From positions 372,001-436,000 of the forward strand of contig CAVPZG010000006.1 of the NCBI GenBank assembly GCA_963710205.1: DNA of 64,000 nucleotides, given 5' to 3'. Shown piece after piece: positions 10,086 to 16,965 of the stretch (its first letter is position 1; the number at the start of each line of letters is the position of its first letter). The DNA comes from Pacificimonas sp963710205. GTDB taxonomy: Bacteria > Pseudomonadota > Alphaproteobacteria > Sphingomonadales > Sphingomonadaceae. The notes under the pieces are model-generated. The model saw only the letters and a list, made by a program, of their open reading frames with translations. It was not told the DNA's origin and made no database searches. The position numbers and the translations under genes are program-made.

Positions 10086-11810
10086 CTACTTGTACCGCCA
10101 GCTCGTGAGGTCGGCGCCTTCCGGGGCGCTTTCCTCGATGCGTTTCATGATCTTGGGCACGTACATGCTGTTGTAGCGCAGCCGCGATATGGCGTTTGGA
10201 TTGTCGTGATCGCCGTTCCAGCAATGCTCGGCGCGGTCGCCGTAATCGACCTCGCCCTGATAAGGCGGATCGGCTTTCCTGAGGAAATCCTCGGTCAGGT
10301 AGACGGCGTTGTTGAGGTAGTAATTGTCCATGTCGCCGGTGTAGATATGGATCTTGCCCTGCAGCTTGGGACCAAGCGTCGCCCAGTCGCGCTCCATGAT
10401 GTGGCGAAGGTCGTAATTCTCGCGCCAGTAGGCGGCGACCTCCTTGTCGATCACGCCCGTCCGCTTGTCCCAGATGCGCCGCGGATATCCGTCCTCTCCC
10501 ATGGGGGAATAGACGGCTTCCCAGATATCCCACTGCTGGCCGGACCGGGTCTTGTCGCCCAGCACCAGTTCATAGCGGTTTTCCTGCTCGACCGTGTATT
10601 TGACATGGCCAAGATAGTCACGCTTGCCTGGCTTTGGCGTCGATCCGAAGGTGCCGAAATTATAATAGGCGTTGGCGTCCTCATAGATGTTCGTCACCAT
10701 GTTCTGACGAAAGTCGATGGGGTCCGGGCATGCTGCGAATGCGCCGTTATAGTCGTCGGGATATTTGACCTGGACGGCGAGCGCTTCCCAGCCGCCGGTG
10801 GAGCCGCCGTAGACGAAGCGCGCCCAGCCTTCGCCGATGCCGCGGAACTTCTCCTCCAGCGCCGGCACGAATTCATAGGTGATGGCATCGCCGTAGGGGC
10901 CAAGATTGGCGGAGTTCACGGCGTAGCTGTCGTCATAATAGGGGTTGGAGTGGTCGATCTCGACGATCAGGAAGCGCGGGAAGTCCGCCGACGTCCAGAT
11001 CTGGTAGAAACGGTACGCCTCCTCCTGCTCGGTGCGGTTGTAGCAGGGCAGGTCGAACCGCTCGGAATATTCGCATTTGAGGTCGGGATCGGGCGGCGTC
11101 GTTCTGAAGCCGCCGAAATCATCCGGGAAATGCCCGTGGAAGATCATCAGCGGATAACGCGCCTCGGGATGCTTGTCGAAGTCCTTGGGCACCAGCACAT
11201 GACCGTTGATGAAGACGTCGCGGCCCCAGAATTCCGACAGGCGCTCGCTCTTCACCTTGATCCGCCGGACGAACTCGGTGTCCTCCTTCTCCGGGATCGC
11301 GGGAATGACCTCGGTCAAAGCGATGTCGATGGTGCCATCGCGCGCCGGATCGAAGCTCACCTTCTTCGGCTTCGAATAGATGTTGCCCGGCTCCTTGCGC
11401 CAGTTCTGGCCCGCGCCGCGTGCGGCCGGCAGCTTCACGGTCTTGCCGTTCGACAGGTTGAAGGTGTCGTATTTGTGCAGCAGGGCCTGCACGAAATAGT
11501 CGCCCGCCGGAACATCGGCCAGCCCCACCGCCGGAAATCCCAGAACGTCGCCGCCAACACGAACGCTCTCGCCGCCAGACAAACCCTCAACATCAACACC
11601 AAAAATCTGCGGCGCTTCAATGGCCTGACTGACCTGGAAGCGTGGCTCCTCGTCGCCGTCCGGGGTCAGGATAACGATGACGCGGCCATCATGGGGGGCC
11701 ATGCCATCCGCCAGGGTGACGTTGAATTCATCCGACATGGCTGGCGTCGCCATGAATGCACCGATGGCGGCACCCGCGAGCAGTGGCGTTGAGAGTTTTG
11801 GACATTTCAT
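10086..11810 (-). CDS. periplasmic alpha/beta-hydrolase (esterase-like), copy A
   Basis: A 574-residue protein with a signal peptide (MKCPK start, cleavage near PAMS). The motif YGGSTGGWEAL near residue 337 fits an alpha/beta-hydrolase nucleophile elbow with Ser337; HGHF and the late HCWNGDHD supply candidate oxyanion and His residues. It resembles large putative esterases, but no specific activity can be named. It is an inverted paralogue of the gene at 16966: two stretches are almost identical, while the leader and residues about 364-436 differ. Operon position is between the M24 gene at 11843 and the TonB receptor. Confidence 0.7.
   Translation of the reverse strand: MKCPKLSTPLLAGAAIGAFMATPAMSDEFNVTLADGMAPHDGRVIVILTPDGDEEPRFQVSQAIEAPQIFGVDVEGLSGGESVRVGGDVLGFPAVGLADVPAGDYFVQALLHKYDTFNLSNGKTVKLPAARGAGQNWRKEPGNIYSKPKKVSFDPARDGTIDIALTEVIPAIPEKEDTEFVRRIKVKSERLSEFWGRDVFINGHVLVPKDFDKHPEARYPLMIFHGHFPDDFGGFRTTPPDPDLKCEYSERFDLPCYNRTEQEEAYRFYQIWTSADFPRFLIVEIDHSNPYYDDSYAVNSANLGPYGDAITYEFVPALEEKFRGIGEGWARFVYGGSTGGWEALAVQVKYPDDYNGAFAACPDPIDFRQNMVTNIYEDANAYYNFGTFGSTPKPGKRDYLGHVKYTVEQENRYELVLGDKTRSGQQWDIWEAVYSPMGEDGYPRRIWDKRTGVIDKEVAAYWRENYDLRHIMERDWATLGPKLQGKIHIYTGDMDNYYLNNAVYLTEDFLRKADPPYQGEVDYGDRAEHCWNGDHDNPNAISRLRYNSMYVPKIMKRIEESAPEGADLTSWRYK
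10088..10502 (-). repeat. inverted repeat block 2, copy A (415 bp)
   Basis: Matches 18256-18670 in opposite orientation with equal length and only about three mismatches; one is coding (Arg in FLRKADPP here, Lys in the other copy). The match ends just inside the stop codon (TAG here, TGA there). It encodes the C terminus of the hydrolase. Confidence 0.9.
10722..11609 (-). repeat. inverted repeat block 1, copy A (888 bp)
   Basis: Matches 17149-18036 in opposite orientation with equal length and about two mismatches, both silent (GAT/GAC and TAC/TAT). It covers the catalytic core of the hydrolase including the GGSTGG elbow. The match starts and stops abruptly inside the genes. Confidence 0.92.
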
Positions 11811-11842
11811 CGTTAAATCCCCCGTAGATTCTATAGGAAACG

Positions 11843-13267
11843 CTAGTCTGCATCCCGGCCACGCCGCGGAATGAGGTGAAATTCGGTCTGGCGACCATCA
11901 ATGTAACGCACGGATTCTCCGTCGAAAAAGGCGTCTTCTTCAGATTTGAACTTCACCTTCTGGCCGCCCCATTCAGGTACAGCCTTGGTCGCGGAAAGTT
12001 CGATGGACCAGGCCGTGTCCGGCCGCACCAGATACTCTCCCTTTTCCGTCGGCTCCTGATTGTCCCAGAAACCGATGGAGCTGCCCGCGGCATGGCCATG
12101 ATAGCCGATCGGATGCGTATAGATGGAAGGCTCCAGACCCGCCGCCAGCGCCTTTTCGCGCGCCAGTTTCAGGATGTCGTTGCCGCTAAGACCGGTTCGA
12201 TATGACGATGTCAGCGCATCCTGCACGGCGTTGTTTGCCGCCATGCCCGCCTTCAGGCCTGCCGGTGCGTCGGTTTCGCCGGGTTTGAGAACATAGGCGA
12301 GATGCTGGGTATCCGTATTCAGACCGAGGTAGACGATACCGAAATCCGTCCAGAGCATGTCGCCGTGCTGTATGACGGCATCTCCGTCCAGTTCCTCCTC
12401 GACGCCCTGACGTGTGATGCTGACGGACGGCTGGAACCAGGTCTGCAGCTTCAGTTCGGCAATTCGCTCGCGAAACCACCATTTCACGTCATCGGTGGTC
12501 GTCGTCCCCGGCGTGATGACCTGTTCGGACAGCCCCTCGGAAATGATCGCGTGGGCGATGCGGACGATTTCGGGATAGCGCGCCATTTCGGCGGGCGTTC
12601 TCGTTTCCAGCCATCCGACCGCCAGATTCTCGCCGGACACGATCCGGTCGCGGTATTGGTCCGGCAGCGCAGACATCATTCCTTCATATTGGCTAAGCGT
12701 CAGGCCGTCACCGAAAGCCGTTACCGGAGAGGTGTTTATGGCGATGGAGTCAGGGTCGCGCTCCGCGATCAGTTCGCCAAGCCGCTGCCACTGATCGGGC
12801 TGCTTCTCGGGCTCCCAAACGGGGTCGAACAGGCCTGCAAGTCCGTAGCGGCTGACCGTCAGGCGCTCGACGGGCTTGCCTTCACCGGGATCGTTGAAGA
12901 TGAGGATCGTCCGTCGGCGCGCGCGCATGCTCTCGGCATTGAGCATGGTCGAAACGACCGGATCCTCAAGATATTCGCGCGCGATCAGCACCCACATGTC
13001 GATGTTTCTCTCGCGCATGAGCGCGGGCACGACAGTGTCCAGGCGTTCGGCCAGCCAGGCATCCCGCAGCTTGGCGCGTTCGCGCAGCGGCAGGATGTCA
13101 GGCAGTGCCGGGCTGGTCGATTCCGTCTGGGTCAGGACATATGTGCCGGCCGAACTGTCCTGGGCTGCGGCGGCCGTCATGGGCGCAAGGCCGCCAAATC
13201 CTATCGCCCAGGCTGCGGCTGCCGCCAGCAGCCCTGTTCGTGTCGGATTTCCTGTTGAAACATACAC
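11843..13267 (-). CDS. secreted M24-family metallopeptidase
   Basis: A third member of the GYHGHGAG subfamily; metal ligands lie in WTDFGIVYLGLNTDTQH, GYHGHAAGSSIG, WSIELS and FKSEED. The frame runs up to an ATG at 13339 without a leader-like start; GTG 13267 gives a typical signal peptide (Ala-rich, ending TAAAAQ), with GGGGG about 11 bases upstream, so the start is probable rather than certain. It is the first gene of the minus-strand operon and diverges from marR, with candidate operators between them. Close similarity to the protein at 2789, which ends the same operon, points to duplication within the locus. Confidence 0.83.
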   Translation of the reverse strand: MYVSTGNPTRTGLLAAAAAWAIGFGGLAPMTAAAAQDSSAGTYVLTQTESTSPALPDILPLRERAKLRDAWLAERLDTVVPALMRERNIDMWVLIAREYLEDPVVSTMLNAESMRARRRTILIFNDPGEGKPVERLTVSRYGLAGLFDPVWEPEKQPDQWQRLGELIAERDPDSIAINTSPVTAFGDGLTLSQYEGMMSALPDQYRDRIVSGENLAVGWLETRTPAEMARYPEIVRIAHAIISEGLSEQVITPGTTTTDDVKWWFRERIAELKLQTWFQPSVSITRQGVEEELDGDAVIQHGDMLWTDFGIVYLGLNTDTQHLAYVLKPGETDAPAGLKAGMAANNAVQDALTSSYRTGLSGNDILKLAREKALAAGLEPSIYTHPIGYHGHAAGSSIGFWDNQEPTEKGEYLVRPDTAWSIELSATKAVPEWGGQKVKFKSEEDAFFDGESVRYIDGRQTEFHLIPRRGRDAD

Positions 13268-13562
13268 CGGCAAAGCAACCCCCAATTCGAATAAAACCAA
13301 TATCGCTTGAAAATGCACGTATCTGGTCCAACATGTCAAGTGGGTGTATGATGGGCTTCACTGGTTTGCGTGTTTCCGGGACCTGTGCGGGGGCGCCGTT
13401 GCCGCAATTTCGAGCCCCGCGACCACGCAGGCTCACCAACCGGTTCAGAACAGTCCAACGCGACCGACGAACAAATGTGCGCGCGCGTTGAAAAGCCTAA
13501 ATACACGTTTATATGGTCGTGATTACCGCGCCGCAGAACGTGGGCTTTGGGAGGGATTGCAA
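13268..13562. promoter_or_regulatory. divergent promoter region, M24 operon / marR
   Basis: This 295-bp stretch separates the two divergent units and is likely to contain both promoters. CACGT occurs at 13316-13320 and 13504-13508. GGGAGGG just before 13563 is the marR ribosome binding site. No small gene is supported. Confidence 0.45.
13504..13515 (+). promoter_or_regulatory. candidate operator CACGTNNNNATG (site 2)
   Basis: The motif lies in an AT-rich stretch about 50 bases upstream of the marR start, which would suit autoregulation. A further CACGT without the ATG is at 13316-13320, nearer to the divergent M24 gene. Confidence 0.3.
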
Positions 13563-14033
13563 ATGATTGCTGAAAAAATCGATCCGACGTCGCTGAAGTT
13601 CAAGCTCGAAAACTCACCCTTTTACTTAATCGCCCATGCCGATTTCAGTTATCATGAAGATATGGAACGCGTCATGACGAAGCGCGGATTGAACAAGACA
13701 ATCTACCGCATTCTGACGGTGCTGCGCGAATCGACACCGTCGAGCGTGACCGACCTTTCCCGACGCGCGCTAACGAAGCGGACGACCGTGAGCCGTATCG
13801 TTGATCGAATGACCAAGGCGGGTCTGGTCACAACAGCCCCCCTTGCCACTGACAACCGGGTAACGATGGTCAGCATAACCAAGGCAGGGCTGGACATATT
13901 AGCGGAGCTTACCCCCATCGTCAGACGTCAGGTCGAACGCGCGCTCCATGACATTCCGGACGCCGAGATCGATCACCTGGTGCAAACGCTGCAGAAAATC
14001 GGTCATAATTTACAAAAGCTTGCCATCGAATAG
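13563..14033 (+). CDS. MarR-family transcriptional regulator
   Basis: A 156-residue winged-helix protein. The helix-turn-helix and wing region is visible as SVTDLSRRALTKRTTVSRIV, then DRMTKAGLVTTAPLATDNR and VSITKAGLDIL, the usual MarR layout flanked by dimerisation helices. Start ATG 13563 follows GGGAGGG at proper spacing; the longer open frame from 13344 lacks such support. It sits between the divergent halves of the catabolic locus and is the obvious local regulator, probably a repressor released by the substrate. Ligand unknown. Confidence 0.85.
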   Translation: MIAEKIDPTSLKFKLENSPFYLIAHADFSYHEDMERVMTKRGLNKTIYRILTVLRESTPSSVTDLSRRALTKRTTVSRIVDRMTKAGLVTTAPLATDNRVTMVSITKAGLDILAELTPIVRRQVERALHDIPDAEIDHLVQTLQKIGHNLQKLAIE

Positions 14034-14232
14034 CTGGCACGTTTCCGGCCGGACAAAGTCCTTTCAATACCGATCTCTTCCCCTTCCATCATCTGTGGTC
14101 GCGGAACGTCCCGCAATAAATACTTTCAATTTCACGTGAAAATGTTTATCCGTTTTCCGGTCTGTCGGGGGAGGGAATTATCGACACGATGTTCGACATG
14201 TCGCTGCACACGCGGTGGATCCCAATCGCGTG
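14034..14232. other. intergenic region before the DUF3830 operon
   Basis: It is AT-richer than its surroundings and holds the perfect palindrome TTTCACGTGAAA at 14130-14141. A purine-rich GGGGGAGGGAA at about 14167-14177 looks like a ribosome binding site but leads to an ATG (14189) in the wrong frame, so the next gene's start is unclear. Confidence 0.35.
14130..14144 (+). promoter_or_regulatory. palindromic candidate operator TTTCACGTGAAA (site 3)
   Basis: A perfect 12-base palindrome that also carries the CACGTNNNNATG pattern seen at 92 and 13504. Its symmetry suits a dimeric MarR protein. It lies about 100 bases upstream of the plus-strand operon. Confidence 0.4.
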
Positions 14233-14718
14233 ATGCGCACGGGACGCATATGCCGCGCATGCTGCCCGGACATCGGTCTCGACGTGGGCTTCGATCTTTT
14301 TGAAGACAGGGCGCCAGAACATGTCGGCGTTTTCAAACGCGTGGTTGAGGTGTTGCACGGTGCGAAGGCAAAACACGCTGTCTACACAGGACCGGAAATT
14401 TCCTGTCCGATCGATGCTGCCGCGCTCTCTCTGCCCCTGCTGCCCGCAGAACCGGAAAACGCGGAACGATATCCGCCTCAGGGTGCGCTGGTCATGGTCT
14501 GCGCACAGCGCGGCAGGTGGGGGGATTTCCCGCCCCGGGACCTGGTCGACATCGGCATATTCTATGCCGGGGGCGGACAGCTCCTCTTTCCGTTTGGCTG
14601 GGTCGAGGGCAGCATCATCGGCGCCTGCCACCGGGATGATCTGAACAGGCTGGCGCATGCCGGTCAAAAACTGAGATCAATGGACGGCGCCGACCTGTCG
14701 CTGAGCCTCCCGGTATGA
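14233..14718 (+). CDS. DUF3830-like protein (cyclophilin-like fold)
   Basis: About 161 residues. The layout FDLFEDRAPEHVGVFKRVVE, then AVYTGPEISCPID, GALVMVC and DIGIFYAGGGQLLFPFG resembles DUF3830 proteins, which have a cyclophilin-like barrel and occur near amidase, oxidase and hydantoin-type catabolic genes; the biochemical role is unknown. This match is from memory and moderately secure. The start is uncertain: ATG 14233 and GTG 14215 are both in frame and neither has a clear ribosome binding site. It overlaps the FAD oxidoreductase by ATGA. Confidence 0.6.
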   Translation: MRTGRICRACCPDIGLDVGFDLFEDRAPEHVGVFKRVVEVLHGAKAKHAVYTGPEISCPIDAAALSLPLLPAEPENAERYPPQGALVMVCAQRGRWGDFPPRDLVDIGIFYAGGGQLLFPFGWVEGSIIGACHRDDLNRLAHAGQKLRSMDGADLSLSLPV

Positions 14719-16016
14719 CCGAGGCACTGCGAGAAACACCGTCGCTTTGGCAGGCCCTCAGTCCCGACGCCAAAACGCGGCCATCTCTTAGCAGCGCGGA
14801 GTCCGCAGAAATCGCTGTTGTGGGTGCTGGCATTTCCGGTCTGTCGCTTGCGCTGCAACTGGCCGCCGATGGAAAAGCGCCCGTCATACTGGAGGCGGAA
14901 ACGCCCGGAGCCGGGGCGCTCGGTGCCAGCGCCGGCATCGTCGCGCCGCAACTGGTTCGCGACACACCGTCCAGCATGATCGGAAAGCTGGGTTCCGGGC
15001 TGGGCCATGGCTGGCTGCGACTGATCGCGGAAAGCGGTGGCTATCTGTTCAATCTGATCGCCGAACATCAGATCGACTGTGACGCCGTAAATCACGGCTT
15101 TATCGCGCCGAGCGCGCACGCGGACGCTTTCGCGAGGCTAACGGCGCTGAAAAACGACTGGCAGCCCTATCGCACGGACATGGATGTTCTCGACATGGGG
15201 ACTGTCGCCGATCTGACGGGATGCCGGGGTTACCGCGCCGCCATCCTTGACCGAAGCGGGGGCGCGCTTGATCCGTTGAAGCTTGCCCATGGATTGGCGG
15301 ATAAGGCGGAAGCGCTCGGCGCGCGCATTTACAATCATAGCGCCGTCACCGGGATCGAACGCACATCCGGCGCGTGGCGTCTGACGACGGCCGGGGGCCA
15401 TGTCACGGCACGTCATGTCGTCCTTTGCGCCAATGGCGGAAACGCCGTCGTCCATCCCGGGCTGGAGCAAACCATATTGCCCATGGGCATCTATGAAATG
15501 GCGACCCATCCCGTCTCCGAAGCCATGCGGGCCGACGTGCTGCCGCAGGGACATGTCATGACGGACATGGAGCTTGACATATTCTCGCTTCGTTATGCCC
15601 GGAGTCGTCTGGTGACTGCGTATCCCGCCCGGAAGTCGCAGTCTCTGAAGGACATAGAAAGGGAAGTGAATGGGCGTCTCGAGCGCATATTGATCACGCC
15701 GCACCGGATCAGGATTTCCCATCTCTGGCAGGGAACGGCATGGATCAACAGCAGCCTCCTTCCGCGCATCGTCGAGATTGATGATAACATGATCGCGGTT
15801 CAGGCCTGCAATGGCCGCGGCATCGCGACGAATGCCATCGTTGGCAGGGAAGTGGCGCGGACAATCATGGGCTGTGGCCGCTATCAATCCGAGCTCGCCT
15901 CTCAGCTACCGGCAAAAATTTCCAGTTTCTGGCTGGCCGGGCATCTGCCAAACATGGTTATGTCGATGGGATATGCATTTCGGCGCTTGCGTGATGTCTG
16001 GAAGCGCGATGCCTGA
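14715..16016 (+). CDS. FAD-dependent oxidoreductase (DAO family)
   Basis: A 433-residue amine/amino-acid oxidase-type flavoprotein. The N-terminal Rossmann motif VVGAGISGLSLALQLA (about residues 35-50) binds FAD, and ARHVVLCANG and the C-terminal CNGRGIATN segment are typical of the DAO fold (D-amino-acid dehydrogenase, gamma-glutamylputrescine oxidase). It has no export signal, so it is cytoplasmic. It probably oxidises a secondary amine or amino acid released by the periplasmic hydrolases. The start ATG overlaps the stop of the DUF3830 gene. Confidence 0.85.
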   Translation: MTEALRETPSLWQALSPDAKTRPSLSSAESAEIAVVGAGISGLSLALQLAADGKAPVILEAETPGAGALGASAGIVAPQLVRDTPSSMIGKLGSGLGHGWLRLIAESGGYLFNLIAEHQIDCDAVNHGFIAPSAHADAFARLTALKNDWQPYRTDMDVLDMGTVADLTGCRGYRAAILDRSGGALDPLKLAHGLADKAEALGARIYNHSAVTGIERTSGAWRLTTAGGHVTARHVVLCANGGNAVVHPGLEQTILPMGIYEMATHPVSEAMRADVLPQGHVMTDMELDIFSLRYARSRLVTAYPARKSQSLKDIEREVNGRLERILITPHRIRISHLWQGTAWINSSLLPRIVEIDDNMIAVQACNGRGIATNAIVGREVARTIMGCGRYQSELASQLPAKISSFWLAGHLPNMVMSMGYAFRRLRDVWKRDA

Positions 16017-16045
16017 CTTTTGGAAAGGACGCGGACGGACCATCC

Positions 16046-16951
16046 ATGATCGTACCGCCGCAGCTTTTTCAGGTCATGGACACTGTCCTTTTGCCGCTGG
16101 CGCTGGTGTCGGTGATGTTCGCGGTCGGCATGAGTCTGCCGCGTGGCAGCTTCAGGCGTGTATTTCGCGCACGCCGGGCTTTTCTGGTTGGCCTTCTCAA
16201 CATGCTCGTCTTCGTTCCGGCAATCGGCATAGGCGCGGCACTGCTGTTCGGGCCGACGCCCGGGCTCGTCATCGGTCTTGTGCTGCTTGCAACCTGCCCC
16301 AGCGGCATTCTGTCGAACGTCCTGACGGATATTGCGAAGGGGGATGTGGCACTTTCCATTTCGCTGAGCGTGGCCCTCAGTCTGGCCTATGTGGTCACGT
16401 TGCCGATCGTCCTGCACTTCATCGGCCCGGCGGATGCAGATGCGCGCTCCTTGCCGGCAATCGCGCTGGCGACATCCTTGTTGAAAGTGGTCGCCCTGAC
16501 GCTCCTTCCCGTCCTTTTCGGTTCGTGGTTCAGGGCGTTGGCACCCGTCGGGGCCCGGCGGTACGCAGCCACCGTCAAGTCCATCGCAACGGCAGCCCTT
16601 CTTCTGATGTTCGCCGTCATCATCTGGCGCGAATGGCAGATGATCGAAACGGCCCTCGGCACGCTGCTGCTGATTGTGATCGGCATGAACCTGGCGAATC
16701 TGGCGCTCGCCTTCATATCGTGCGCTGCCGCAAACCTGTCGCCCCGGGAACGCATCACCATGCGCATCGAACATGTGATGCGGCAGGAGGGGACGGCGAT
16801 CTTCGTCGCCGTCACGATATTGGGAAGCACGGAGGCGGCTGTGCCGCTGATCGTCAACACATTGGTCGGCATGGTGATTAGCGCCGTTCTCATCGGAACG
16901 GCGAGCGCCCGCTTCACGCCCTATCGCGTGTCCGCGAAATCGCAGGCCTAG
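16046..16951 (+). CDS. bile acid:sodium symporter (BASS) family transporter
   Basis: A 301-residue polytopic membrane protein with about nine hydrophobic segments. LATCPSGILSNVLTDIAKGD matches the conserved BASS core (xxCPGGxxSNxxxxxAxGD), which binds sodium and an organic anion. It lies 29 bases after the FAD oxidoreductase and just before hydrolase copy B. The likely role is import of the organic-acid or amino-acid-like product generated in the periplasm; the substrate cannot be told from sequence. Confidence 0.85.
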   Translation: MIVPPQLFQVMDTVLLPLALVSVMFAVGMSLPRGSFRRVFRARRAFLVGLLNMLVFVPAIGIGAALLFGPTPGLVIGLVLLATCPSGILSNVLTDIAKGDVALSISLSVALSLAYVVTLPIVLHFIGPADADARSLPAIALATSLLKVVALTLLPVLFGSWFRALAPVGARRYAATVKSIATAALLLMFAVIIWREWQMIETALGTLLLIVIGMNLANLALAFISCAAANLSPRERITMRIEHVMRQEGTAIFVAVTILGSTEAAVPLIVNTLVGMVISAVLIGTASARFTPYRVSAKSQA

Positions 16952-16965
16952 CTGAAGGAATGATC

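Noticed and set aside
10053..11792. 579-residue open frame on the plus strand opposite hydrolase A (and 17143-18693 opposite copy B)
   Set aside because: Antisense to a gene with clear signal peptide and hydrolase motifs; composition is His/Val/Asp-rich as expected of a mirror frame in GC-rich coding DNA. It was useful only for spotting mismatches between the copies.
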